Made by a program: the position numbers and the translations under genes. A DNA stretch of 64,000 bases from Rhodospirillaceae bacterium (GTDB taxonomy: Bacteria; Pseudomonadota; Alphaproteobacteria; Rhodospirillales; Rhodospirillaceae): the NCBI GenBank assembly GCA_029245025.1, contig JAQWQC010000034.1, positions 124,001 through 188,000 of the forward strand, read 5' to 3'. Every line of letters begins with the position of its first letter. Positions within the stretch are counted from its first letter, which is position 1. Positions 19,864-29,195 of the stretch are shown here, piece by piece. The notes under the pieces are model-generated. The model did not search any database. It was not told where the DNA came from and was given only the letters and a program-made list of their open reading frames with translations.

Positions 19864-19930
19864 ATCGACCACGGTGAAAGCCGTAGCCGGTGACGACTCC
19901 GTCTGTGTGTTTGAACCTAGAGAGGTATGC

Positions 19931-21064
19931 GTGCCCGATACGGCAGCTCTTGATGACTTGCTAACGACACCACTCGATGCATTGCATCGTGAATTGGGCG
20001 CGAAGATGGTGCCCTTCGCAGGCTATAGCATGCCGGTTCAGTATCCTCTCGGTGTTCTTAAGGAGCATCTCCACACCCGTTCTGCGGCAGGTCTGTTCGA
20101 CGTGTCTCATATGGGGCAAGCGGACCTTGTCGGCGAGAATATAGCAGCTGCCCTAGAGGGGTTGGTACCCGGTGAGCTCCAGGCTCTGAAGCCGGGGCGC
20201 ATTCGATACACCCAATTGCTGAATGATGATGGTGGCATCATTGATGATCTGATGGTCGCCAGGCCTATTGATGGTGATCCCAACCGCGTTCACTTGGTCG
20301 TCAACGCGGCCTGCAAAGATAAAGATTACGCTGTTCTTAAAGCAGGGCTGCCTGACGCCGCTCTCCAGCGCAAAGATGACCATGCGTTGTTGGCACTGCA
20401 AGGACCGCAGGCGTCGGAGGTGCTTGCGCTGTTCGATGCAGGTTGCACCACCATGCCCTTCATGTCGCTGCGACCGGCGACGATCAATGGCGTAGAGGTC
20501 GTCGTATCTCGCTGTGGATACACCGGCGAGGATGGGTTTGAGATTTCAGTGTCTGCCGCTGACGCAGATGGTGTGGCGCGCACACTCATAGATCAGCCGA
20601 ACGTTGAGCCCATTGGTCTGGGTGCGCGTGACTCCCTTCGCCTCGAATCTGGGCTCTGTCTGTATGGCCACGATATGGATGATGAGACATCACCGATTGA
20701 GGCCGATCTTACTTGGTCCATTGGAAAGCGCCGCCGTGCTGAAGGTGGTTTTCCTGGTGAAGCCCGGATTCTCAAGGAACTCCATGAGGGTCCGTCACGA
20801 CTAAGGGTCGGCTTGAAGCCCGTGGGTCGCGCACCAGCACGCGAGGGCGCCGTAATCGAGGTGCCCGATGGTGCCGCGGTTGGTGTCGTCACGTCTGGCG
20901 GGTTTGGACCGACGGCCGAAAGGCCGATTGCGATGGGATACGTCGCCACCGAACACGCCAAGCCAGGCACCCGTCTTCATCTCATCGTCCGCGGTAAGGC
21001 TCTCGAAGCCGATGTCGTGGACATGCCGTTTGTACCCCAGCGTTACTACAGAGGATCAAAATGA
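19931..21064 (+). CDS. gcvT: Glycine cleavage system T protein (aminomethyltransferase)
   Basis: [44 protein letters not shown] opens at 19874, but GTG at 19931 follows a GAGAGG RBS and clears the riboswitch. Confidence 0.94.
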   Translation: MPDTAALDDLLTTPLDALHRELGAKMVPFAGYSMPVQYPLGVLKEHLHTRSAAGLFDVSHMGQADLVGENIAAALEGLVPGELQALKPGRIRYTQLLNDDGGIIDDLMVARPIDGDPNRVHLVVNAACKDKDYAVLKAGLPDAALQRKDDHALLALQGPQASEVLALFDAGCTTMPFMSLRPATINGVEVVVSRCGYTGEDGFEISVSAADADGVARTLIDQPNVEPIGLGARDSLRLESGLCLYGHDMDDETSPIEADLTWSIGKRRRAEGGFPGEARILKELHEGPSRLRVGLKPVGRAPAREGAVIEVPDGAAVGVVTSGGFGPTAERPIAMGYVATEHAKPGTRLHLIVRGKALEADVVDMPFVPQRYYRGSK

Positions 21065-21441
21065 CCGATACACGTTACACCAAAGAACACGAGTGGATTC
21101 GCGTCGACGGAGAGTCCGCGACTGTGGGTATTACTGATTATGCCCAAAGCCAATTGGGCGACATTGTGTTTGTCGAGGTGCCGGACGCCGGCAAGGCAAT
21201 TAGCAAGGGTGGTGAGGCAGCGGTTGTTGAATCGGTCAAGGCGGCGAGTGAGGTGTATGCCCCGGTGTCTGGAACCGTTACCGAAGGCAATGCCGGGCTT
21301 GGCGACGCACCGGACACCGTTAACTCAGACCCAACTGGCGATGGCTGGTTTTTCAAGATGACGTTGTCCGATGCGGCCGAACTTGAAGGTCTTATGGACC
21401 AGGCGGCTTACGACGCGTACCTCAAAGAAATTGACGCATAG
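21061..21441 (+). CDS. gcvH: Glycine cleavage system H protein
   Basis: [55 protein letters not shown] lipoyl site; start overlaps gcvT stop. Confidence 0.97.
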   Translation: MTDTRYTKEHEWIRVDGESATVGITDYAQSQLGDIVFVEVPDAGKAISKGGEAAVVESVKAASEVYAPVSGTVTEGNAGLGDAPDTVNSDPTGDGWFFKMTLSDAAELEGLMDQAAYDAYLKEIDA

Positions 21442-21447
21442 GAGGCG

Positions 21448-22791
21448 ATGAACATGCGTTATCTTCCCCTTACAGACTCAGACCGCGGTGCCATGCTCTC
21501 GACCATCGGTGTCGACTCTGTCGACGCGTTATTTGCTGAATTGCCAGACGGTGAACCAACGTTCGAATTGCCGAACACACAAAGCGAGATCAACGTCGAA
21601 CGAGCAATGAATGCTTTCGCACGGGAAAACCTGTCCTGTTCGGACGTGCCTTCGTTTCTTGGGGCAGGAAATTATCGTCATCATACACCAGCGTCATTAG
21701 ATCACCTGATTCAGCGTGGAGAGTTCTTAACGGCCTACACACCTTATCAACCTGAGATCAGCCAAGGCACGCTGCAAACCATTTACGAGTTTCAGTCCCA
21801 AGTCGCACTGATGATGGATATGGAAGTCGCGAACGCGTCTATGTACGACGGCGCAACCGCATGCGCAGAAGCCGCCGCCATGGCATGCCGCGTCACTAAG
21901 CGGAGCCATGTGCTGATGTCTGGTGCGGTACATCCCCATTATCGCGATGTCACGCAAACCCAATTGAAGCACCTCGGTCTCGAGATCGAATGTCTTGCGC
22001 CAGATCCCATTGGTGTTGAGGACTTGATCGGTCGGGTTAGTAGCGACCTTGCCTGTGTTGTTGTTCAGAACCCTGGGTTCTTTGGTCATCTGGCCGATCT
22101 CACAGCCTTGGCCGAGGCGTGCCATGCTGAAGGTGTGCTGCTGGTGGCCTGTGTGGCAGAGCCCGTGTCGTTGGGTTTGGTGACGCCGCCTGGCGCCATG
22201 GGCGCAGATATCGTCGTGGGTGAAGGGCAATCCCTTGCCGGACCCGCCTCCTTTGGCGGACCGGGCGTTGGATTATTCGCCACCCAGGAAAAATTCCTCC
22301 GTCAAATGCCTGGCCGCCTGTGTGGTGAAACCGTTGATGCTGATGGCCGCCGTGGCTTTGTACTGACCCTCTCAACGCGCGAGCAACACATTCGGCGTGA
22401 GAAGGCCACTTCAAATATCTGTACCAACTCAGGGCTCATTGCTCTGGCTTTCACCATTCATATGACCTTGCTGGGAGAGGCGGGTTTCGCCCAATTGGCA
22501 GAGGTAAACCACGCCAATGCGGTCACGTTGGCGACCAGACTTAACAACATTGGCGGCGTAACGGTTGTTCCGCAGACCTTCTTCAATGAGTTTGCCGTGA
22601 CTCTTCCGCGCCCAGCCGCAGAGGTTGTTGAAGACTTAGCCGCCAAGGGCATTCTTGGTGGCGTTCCGGTATCTCGGTTCTATCCCCAGTATGAAGAACT
22701 CGCCAACGTGATGCTGGTAACCGCGACAGAGATGACAAATGAAAGTGACATGGAGGCGCTTGTCGCAGGTCTTGGGGAGGCGCTGTCATGA
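21448..22791 (+). CDS. gcvPA: Glycine dehydrogenase (decarboxylating) subunit 1
   Basis: [73 protein letters not shown]. Confidence 0.97.
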   Translation: MNMRYLPLTDSDRGAMLSTIGVDSVDALFAELPDGEPTFELPNTQSEINVERAMNAFARENLSCSDVPSFLGAGNYRHHTPASLDHLIQRGEFLTAYTPYQPEISQGTLQTIYEFQSQVALMMDMEVANASMYDGATACAEAAAMACRVTKRSHVLMSGAVHPHYRDVTQTQLKHLGLEIECLAPDPIGVEDLIGRVSSDLACVVVQNPGFFGHLADLTALAEACHAEGVLLVACVAEPVSLGLVTPPGAMGADIVVGEGQSLAGPASFGGPGVGLFATQEKFLRQMPGRLCGETVDADGRRGFVLTLSTREQHIRREKATSNICTNSGLIALAFTIHMTLLGEAGFAQLAEVNHANAVTLATRLNNIGGVTVVPQTFFNEFAVTLPRPAAEVVEDLAAKGILGGVPVSRFYPQYEELANVMLVTATEMTNESDMEALVAGLGEALS

Positions 22792-24317
22792 CCGACTATT
22801 CCAACATCGAAACCACATCAGGTAATCGCGGTCTGTCTTTCGAGGAGCCGCTCATTTTTGAATTAGACTCCCAAGACTCAACGGCGGTGGACCTTGATCC
22901 ACCGTCTCACGATATGGATCGTCTAGGCGGGTTGCGTCGCCGGTCGCCTGTTGGGTTGCCCGGACTATCTGAACCGGAAGTGGTGCGTCATTACACGCGC
23001 CTGTCGCAGAAGAACTACTCTATCGATTCCGGGTTCTATCCCCTCGGGTCTTGCACCATGAAACATAACCCGCGTCTCAACGAGAAGATGGCGCGGTTGC
23101 CGGCTCTCGGCGATATCCATCCGTTCCAGCCCGAATCCACAGTGCAGGGCGCCTACAAGCTGATGGATGCGCTGGCTACATGGCTAAAGGAACTCACAGG
23201 TCTTCCTGCCGTCGCCTTATCGCCAGCAGCCGGCGCTCACGGTGAACTGTGTGGCATCATGGCCATCAGAGCGGCGCATCAAGCCGCCGGGAATGACGAC
23301 CGCAAAGTCGTGCTGGTGCCTGAGTCCGCCCACGGTACCAACCCGGCAACAGCGGCGATCTGCGGCTATTCGGTCGAATCCATTCCTGGAAACGGCAACG
23401 GCCGGGTCGATGTAAACGCGCTCACGGCCCGTCTCGGACCAGATGTTGCGGCTGTGATGATCACCAATCCGAATACCTGTGGCTTGTTCGAAAACGAAGC
23501 CAAAGCCATCGCCGATGCCGTTCATGCCGCCGGTGCCTATTTTTATATGGATGGGGCCAACTTCAACGCCATCGTTGGCCGGGTGACGCTCTCTGAGCTT
23601 GGCGTCGATGCCATGCATATCAATCTCCATAAGACTTTCTCTACACCTCATGGCGGTGGCGGACCCGGCGCTGGTCCAACAGTTTTATCTGAGGCTCTGG
23701 CGCCCTTCGCGCCGGTCCCGTTTCTGGTGCACGATGCTACCGGCCTACGCATGGTCGAACACGCGGGAGACAAAGATGCTCCGCAAAGCTTTGGCCGCAT
23801 GAAGGGCTACCATGGGCAATTCGGTGTGTTTGTTCGCGCGCTTGCGTACATGATGAGCTTGGGTATTGATGGGTTGCGTCAAGCCTCTGGTGATGCGGTG
23901 CTCAATGCAAACTATCTGCGCGTCCGGTTATCAGAAGAGCTAACTCCATCCTACGATGGGATCTGCATGCATGAAGCGTTGTTTGATGACCGCTTTCTCA
24001 AAGATACCGGCGTCTCAACGCTCGACTTTGCCAAATCCATGATCGACGAAGGATTCCATCCGCCCACCATGTACTTCCCGCTTGTGGTGCACGGGGCCTT
24101 ACTGATGGAGCCGACGGAGACCGAAAGCAAGGCGACGTTGGATCAATACTGTGAGACGGTTCTGGCCCTGGCCCGCAAAGCTAAAAGCGGAGGCATGGCA
24201 GAGGAGTTCGCCTCATCGCCTCAACTCACGCCGCGGCGTCGGTTGGATGAAACCCAGGCTGCCCGCAAGCCAGTCCTGCGGTGGAAACCTGAGCCGCTCA
24301 AACACGCGGCGGAGTAA
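22788..24317 (+). CDS. gcvPB: Glycine dehydrogenase (decarboxylating) subunit 2
   Basis: [59 protein letters not shown]-lysine site; overlaps gcvPA. Confidence 0.97.
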   Translation: MTDYSNIETTSGNRGLSFEEPLIFELDSQDSTAVDLDPPSHDMDRLGGLRRRSPVGLPGLSEPEVVRHYTRLSQKNYSIDSGFYPLGSCTMKHNPRLNEKMARLPALGDIHPFQPESTVQGAYKLMDALATWLKELTGLPAVALSPAAGAHGELCGIMAIRAAHQAAGNDDRKVVLVPESAHGTNPATAAICGYSVESIPGNGNGRVDVNALTARLGPDVAAVMITNPNTCGLFENEAKAIADAVHAAGAYFYMDGANFNAIVGRVTLSELGVDAMHINLHKTFSTPHGGGGPGAGPTVLSEALAPFAPVPFLVHDATGLRMVEHAGDKDAPQSFGRMKGYHGQFGVFVRALAYMMSLGIDGLRQASGDAVLNANYLRVRLSEELTPSYDGICMHEALFDDRFLKDTGVSTLDFAKSMIDEGFHPPTMYFPLVVHGALLMEPTETESKATLDQYCETVLALARKAKSGGMAEEFASSPQLTPRRRLDETQAARKPVLRWKPEPLKHAAE

Positions 24318-24333
24318 CGAGGATTAGTCGTTC

Positions 24334-25443
24334 TTAGAGCGAAAACGCGTAGGCCATAAGGAAGCCGACGACATGATCGTTTGTGCCGTCTTCCTTGCTG
24401 CAGCGGTAGCCCAAGTCGAGGGTTAGGCCCGACTCCCATTCGTAACCCGTCGTAGCTTGAAAGTGGTGGTCGTTGACATTGGCGCCGTCGTCAACATGCG
24501 TGGTACGGAAGGTGACGCTCAGTGCTGCATTCCATGACCCCGCAAAGTAGGCCGTGCCGCCGACGGTGAGGTAAGACACATCATCCGGTCCACCTTCTGC
24601 ATTGCTGATATAGGTGCCTTCCGTCATGGCTTCGATTTCGATGTCTCCCACAGGAATGGTCCCAAACAGGGCAGCGGAAAAGCCGTGTTCCCGCACAGCG
24701 GTGAGATCCGCATCGCCATGTGCATGAGACCGATAGGCTAGGTGGTAGCCGAACCCATCGCGGCCCATCAGTCCGTCGCCCGTCAGCGACACCGTATAAG
24801 AATCGAAATCCTTGGTATTTGTTGTGCCGCCGTCGGCCAACCGAACACGCCCTCGATCTTCAATCAATGACCCGCTTAAAAATGAACGGTCTGCACGATA
24901 GAGACTGCCATAGAGGGTATGTTGTCCATTGGTCTCCGAGCCAAAAGTTCTGGAGGCAGACAAACCAAGTTTCTCTGTGACTTCGTAGTCCTCCGGAAAA
25001 TCAACACCCCAGATGCCGGCGCCCAAATCCCAGCCGGTGCCGAACGCGGCATTAAACTTCCCGGCAAGAACTGACCAATTTTCACCGTGGTAAGCTAGTA
25101 GGAGTTCTTCGGCGAAAAGCCCTTGGTTTTCAAAAGTGAGATTCTCTCCTGGGGGCGGATCCTCGACCGGCTCAACAAGCACAAGACTTTCGATTCTGAA
25201 GTTCTCACTCAACCCTGCGGAAAGTCCGATCTCAATTGTGGTGAACAAAAAATCGGATTGAGGGGCTGCGCTGTCCGGGCCAATGCCGTTCTCGTATTGA
25301 AGTTCCGCTGTAATATCAGCTGAGAGGGACGGAAAAGTGTCCGCGTGGGCTGGCGGCGAAGACAAGCCAATAGCTAAAAGCCCAGCAACTAGGGCCGGCG
25401 TAAAATCCAGCACCCTTCGATGAATCACCAGTGCACCGCTCAT
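24334..25443 (-). CDS. Putative outer-membrane beta-barrel / porin-like protein
   Basis: Signal peptide ending PPAHAD, alternating beta-strand pattern, C-terminal FLMAYAFSL with terminal aromatic pattern. ORF extends to 25548; MSGALVIH at 25443 likely start. Confidence 0.7.
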   Translation of the reverse strand: MSGALVIHRRVLDFTPALVAGLLAIGLSSPPAHADTFPSLSADITAELQYENGIGPDSAAPQSDFLFTTIEIGLSAGLSENFRIESLVLVEPVEDPPPGENLTFENQGLFAEELLLAYHGENWSVLAGKFNAAFGTGWDLGAGIWGVDFPEDYEVTEKLGLSASRTFGSETNGQHTLYGSLYRADRSFLSGSLIEDRGRVRLADGGTTNTKDFDSYTVSLTGDGLMGRDGFGYHLAYRSHAHGDADLTAVREHGFSAALFGTIPVGDIEIEAMTEGTYISNAEGGPDDVSYLTVGGTAYFAGSWNAALSVTFRTTHVDDGANVNDHHFQATTGYEWESGLTLDLGYRCSKEDGTNDHVVGFLMAYAFSL

Positions 25444-25624
25444 AACGCAACTCCCCCCTTCTGATGGTATAAACAGAACAGATATTTCCCCACAAATACC
25501 AGATTCGTCCGCGGCTATAGCGCGGATACGGGCCCGATTTATAGCCAATTCGGGTAGCCCTCGCTTTACAGACCCACCTAAACTTCAGCCCTTCGTTTAA
25601 TCACTAAAATTCAGTACGCTCGCT

Positions 25625-26413
25625 ATGATTAAATATGTCGCTACCCTCGCGGTGAGTATGTTGTTTTGGGGCCAGATGGCGCTGGCCGCTGGTAGCGGCA
25701 TTTTGGTGCTCGGCGGAACTGGCCAACTCGGGTCTGAAATCGTCAAAGACCTGGTCGACGCTGGCAAAGCTGTGACTGTTCTCGCTCGCCCGACATCTAA
25801 TCGCGCCCGTCTAGAAGGCCTCGCAGTGGATTACGTGATCGGTGACATGCTTGTGGACGCGGATATGGAGCGTGTCTTTACCTCATCGTCCTACGACGCC
25901 GTGGTCGATGCCTCCAGTCAAGCATTTGGCGGTGACCAAAAATTTTATGAACAAAGCCAGGTACTCATTTCCAAATGGGCAGCGGCAAGTGGTGTGGATC
26001 ACATTATTCTCCATGGCGCCATTGGGGCGGCGGATAGTGGAAAGTTGATTTACATCGAGAAGACCCACCCTGTTCAGGAAACTGCTATCGCTTCAAAAAC
26101 AATCGCGGAAGGGACGCTCATCAACAGCGGAGTGCCCTATACCATCATCCGACATTTAACGTTGCTGCCCATGGAGACGCAGGAGTCTGGCAATGCAACA
26201 CTGACCACAGACCTGACCGCTGTTGGTGCGATGACCCGTGATGGATTGGCTCGTTTGACGTTGGAATGCTTGGGCAAAGATGAGTGTCTGAATGTTATTT
26301 TTCACGCCGTCGATGATGAAGTGGAGTTGACCCAGCGCACGGTCGCGAATTGGGAATCCGTCATTAAGCCTGAGTATATGGTTGATCGAGCATCTCTCAA
26401 CATTGTCGACTAG
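25625..26413 (+). CDS. NAD(P)-binding Rossmann (NmrA/atypical SDR) protein with apparent signal peptide
   Basis: N-terminus MIKYVATLAVSMLFWGQMALAAG then ILVLGGTGQLGSEIVKDLVDAGKAVTVLAR; YTIIRH atypical SDR motif. Confidence 0.82.
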   Translation: MIKYVATLAVSMLFWGQMALAAGSGILVLGGTGQLGSEIVKDLVDAGKAVTVLARPTSNRARLEGLAVDYVIGDMLVDADMERVFTSSSYDAVVDASSQAFGGDQKFYEQSQVLISKWAAASGVDHIILHGAIGAADSGKLIYIEKTHPVQETAIASKTIAEGTLINSGVPYTIIRHLTLLPMETQESGNATLTTDLTAVGAMTRDGLARLTLECLGKDECLNVIFHAVDDEVELTQRTVANWESVIKPEYMVDRASLNIVD

Positions 26414-26417
26414 GAAA

Positions 26418-26454
26418 TAAAAAAGCCCCAGCTAAGAGGCTAGGGCTTTTTTGG
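26418..26454. terminator. Bidirectional intrinsic terminator between convergent genes
   Basis: AAAAAAGCCCCAGC-TAAGAG-GCTAGGGCTTTTTT. Confidence 0.85.
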
Positions 26455-26473
26455 AAACTGGTTGGAGATCAGA

Positions 26474-26956
26474 CTAATTCAGTCGGTCAGCAAGATCCTT
26501 GATTGATTGGTCAACGAGCGCAGCTTGGCGATCACCCGTCATTTGATCAGTGATCAATTTCTCGGCTGCCGCGACGGCCACATCAACCGCCGTGTTGCGA
26601 ACACTGGCAATGGCCTGTGCTTCTGACTGAGCGATACGATCCAGGGCTTGGGCTTTACGCCGCTCAATGGACTGCTCCAAATCCGTCTCCGCCTGGGCGC
26701 GCATGCGACTGGCTTCTTCTTTGGCCTGGGCGACAATGCTTTCTGCTTCTGATAATGCATCGCGCTGCTTGCGCTGGTGTTCAGCCAAAAGAGCTTGCGC
26801 TTCTTCGCGAAGCTTGCGGGCTTCGTCAATCTGCGAGCGTATCTTGTCGGCCCTAGCGTCGAGGGAGCTCGAGACGGTGCGCATAATCGGCTTGGCAAGG
26901 AAACCGACGACGAGGACAAAGGCGAGGCCAACCCAAAATGAAGGATCTGTAAACAT
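26474..26956 (-). CDS. atpF: F0F1 ATP synthase subunit B
   Basis: FWVGLAFVLVVGFLAKPIMRTVSSSLDARADKIRSQIDEARKLREEAQALLAEHQRKQRDA; downstream-most gene of the Fo operon. Confidence 0.94.
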   Translation of the reverse strand: MFTDPSFWVGLAFVLVVGFLAKPIMRTVSSSLDARADKIRSQIDEARKLREEAQALLAEHQRKQRDALSEAESIVAQAKEEASRMRAQAETDLEQSIERRKAQALDRIAQSEAQAIASVRNTAVDVAVAAAEKLITDQMTGDRQAALVDQSIKDLADRLN

Positions 26957-27447
26957 TAACGCGTTCCCTCCATGGCTGCGATGACAGCAGATTCGGCATC
27001 ATCACTATTAACCTCAAGGCCAGCCAGGCGACTGGCTGCATCTTTAGCCGCGTCTGCGGCAATCGACGTGAGGCTGTCCATGGCTTCATCACGGGCCGTG
27101 GCAATCCGTTGTTCCGCATCTGCGATTTGGGCAGTCAGTTCTTCGCCGATTTCCCTGTTATGGGTCTCAGCCGTCGCCTTGGTGTCGCTGGTCACCTTAA
27201 ACATCAGCATGCGGGCTTGCTCGCGCGCACCCGCCATTGCTGCTTCGTAATCGGCCAGGGCTTGTTTAGCCTCGCCTTTTAAGCTTTCAGCACGGTCTAG
27301 GTCGTCCTGCACCACGCGCTCGCGCTGCGCTAGAATATCGCCAATACGGGGAATGGCGAACTTGGAGACCACCCAATAGAGCACGACAAAGCAAATCAGC
27401 AGCCAAAACAGCTGAGAGGAAAAAGTCGAAGGGTCGAACTGTGGCAT
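26956..27447 (-). CDS. F0F1 ATP synthase subunit B'
   Basis: FSSQLFWLLICFVVLYWVVSKFAIPRIGDILAQRERVVQDDLDRAESLKGEAKQALADYE. Confidence 0.94.
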   Translation of the reverse strand: MPQFDPSTFSSQLFWLLICFVVLYWVVSKFAIPRIGDILAQRERVVQDDLDRAESLKGEAKQALADYEAAMAGAREQARMLMFKVTSDTKATAETHNREIGEELTAQIADAEQRIATARDEAMDSLTSIAADAAKDAASRLAGLEVNSDDAESAVIAAMEGTR

Positions 27448-27515
27448 GACGCCTCGCAGTCATAAGAAGTCTTAGATCCCGCCACCCCTTAAAAGTACCG
27501 GGAAACGACTTCTGC

Positions 27516-27740
27516 TCAGGTAAACAGAACGATCAGCGCAATAACCAGCGCGAATAGCGCGGTCGCTTCTGAAAGGGCGAAGCCGAGGAATGCATAAGTT
27601 CGCAATTCGTCTTTCAGTGATGGGTTGCGCGATGCGGCGGTCATGTAATTACCGAACACGATGCCCACACCGACACCGCCACCGATGACGCCGATGGCGG
27701 CAAGGCCAGCACCGATCATTTTTGCAGCTTCTAATTCCAT
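27516..27740 (-). CDS. atpE: F0F1 ATP synthase subunit C
   Basis: AAKMIGAGLAAIGVIGGGVGVGIVFGNYMTAASRNPSLKDELRTYAFLGFALSEATALFALVIALIVLF. Confidence 0.97.
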   Translation of the reverse strand: MELEAAKMIGAGLAAIGVIGGGVGVGIVFGNYMTAASRNPSLKDELRTYAFLGFALSEATALFALVIALIVLFT

Positions 27741-27803
27741 GGTCTTAGTCCTTCCTTAGGATGATATCTTGAGTAATTCGTAGTAAGGGTCCGCTGGCTG
27801 TTC

Positions 27804-28538
27804 CTAGTGAAGATGAACAGCGTCGTTGAGATAAATGGTCGAAAGCAGGGCAAACACGTAGGCTTGGATTAGCGCAACCATGATTTCCAACATGGTCACA
27901 GCGCCAACTGCCAAAAACGGAACAACCCCGAAAATTCCGAGTGAGATCACGAAGCCGGCCAATACTTTCAGCAATACGTGGCCCGCCAGCATATTGGCGA
28001 ACAAACGCAGGCTGAGGGATACCGGCCGAATGAAGTAAGACATAATTTCAATGGGCACCAAAACGATGGCCACAGGCAACGGTGTTCCGGCTGGGCAGAA
28101 CAGGCGCAGGTAATGCAAGCCATGGGTCGCGAAGCCAATGATCGTCACGGCGACAAAGATAAATACGGCCAAAGCTGCGTTTACGATGATGTGAGATGTA
28201 AAGGTAAAGCTGTAGGGCAGTAGGCCCAGGACATTGCCGAATAGAATAAAAACGAACAGGGTAAAGATGAACGGGAAGTACCTCATGCCCTCCTTGCCGA
28301 CATTCTCTTTGACCATGCCAGCGACGAATTCGAACATTAGTTCGCCGATGGATTGAATGCGGCTGGGCACCATAGTCCTCTTATGGGTTGCTGCCCAAAA
28401 CAGGCTAAACGTGCAGATGACGGCAAGCGTCATAAACAAAGCGGAGTTGGTGTATGAGATGTCGTAGCCGCCAACGTTGAGATCAATCAATGATTTAATC
28501 TCGAACTGTGCCATTGGGCCGTGGTCTTCGGTCGCCAT
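27804..28538 (-). CDS. atpB: F0F1 ATP synthase subunit A
   Basis: YFPFIFTLFVFILFGNVLGLLPYSFTFTSHI, PVSLSLRLFANMLAGHVLLKVLAGF, IQAYVFALLSTIYLNDAV. Confidence 0.97.
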   Translation of the reverse strand: MATEDHGPMAQFEIKSLIDLNVGGYDISYTNSALFMTLAVICTFSLFWAATHKRTMVPSRIQSIGELMFEFVAGMVKENVGKEGMRYFPFIFTLFVFILFGNVLGLLPYSFTFTSHIIVNAALAVFIFVAVTIIGFATHGLHYLRLFCPAGTPLPVAIVLVPIEIMSYFIRPVSLSLRLFANMLAGHVLLKVLAGFVISLGIFGVVPFLAVGAVTMLEIMVALIQAYVFALLSTIYLNDAVHLH

Positions 28539-28540
28539 GT

Positions 28541-28945
28541 TTAGTTGTTCGCTCCGCTCTCATCTGTCCGCGCCGGGTTGGCGCCCACTGCTTCGTCTCG
28601 CGCCAGTTTATCTCTGGCTTCTTTTTCTCTCATCGCCCGACCAAAGCCGACCGCTTCATCTAAGCCCCGGGCGATGCGAAGCACATTCATAATGCCTGCG
28701 GCAAAACCCAGAAACAAAAACACAATCATAAAAAGCGGCGTGGTTTCGGCCCAGTTATCGATGAAGTAGCCTAATCCTGCGCCGACAGCGACGGAAACGA
28801 CCATTTCAACACCGATGCGGAGACCTTGGCCCAGCCCGCTTTGTGTTCCGCGCCCACGCGGGGATGATTCCGTATCCAATTGACCGCGAGCGGCTTTGAG
28901 GCGGGCATCCAAGTTATTCAGCGGTTCATCTGGTTCGGTGGCCAT
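28541..28945 (-). CDS. atpI: AtpI-type ATP synthase protein I
   Basis: GQGLRIGVEMVVSVAVGAGLGYFIDNWAETTPLFMIVFLFLGFAAGIMNVLRIARGL. ORF extends to 29080; MATEPDEPL at 28945 likely start. Confidence 0.88.
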   Translation of the reverse strand: MATEPDEPLNNLDARLKAARGQLDTESSPRGRGTQSGLGQGLRIGVEMVVSVAVGAGLGYFIDNWAETTPLFMIVFLFLGFAAGIMNVLRIARGLDEAVGFGRAMREKEARDKLARDEAVGANPARTDESGANN

Positions 28946-29110
28946 ACGGTCCTCAAAGACCAATCGGCGTGTTCCGGAGTCACCGTTTGACTGAACAATT
29001 AGGGTAAAAATTCCCACCCCTTGAGACGATCGAAGCTTGGGCCGGAACCGGCCTGTTGCAGCGCGAAATCGGGCGCACAATAGGAACCGTCTGTACCTCT
29101 GTCAAGGACG

Positions 29111-29137
29111 AAAGCCCGCTGAATTCCGGGCTTTTTT
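29111..29137 (+). terminator. Terminator-like hairpin AAAGCCCG-CTGAATTC-CGGGCTTTTTT
   Basis: Stem followed by T6 on + strand, in the smc/atpI intergenic gap. Confidence 0.55.
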
Positions 29138-29195
29138 GGTAGTTATGAGCGCTGCTGGCTTTAGTCTGGGGGCGATCCCCAAAGCGTGTGTAGAA

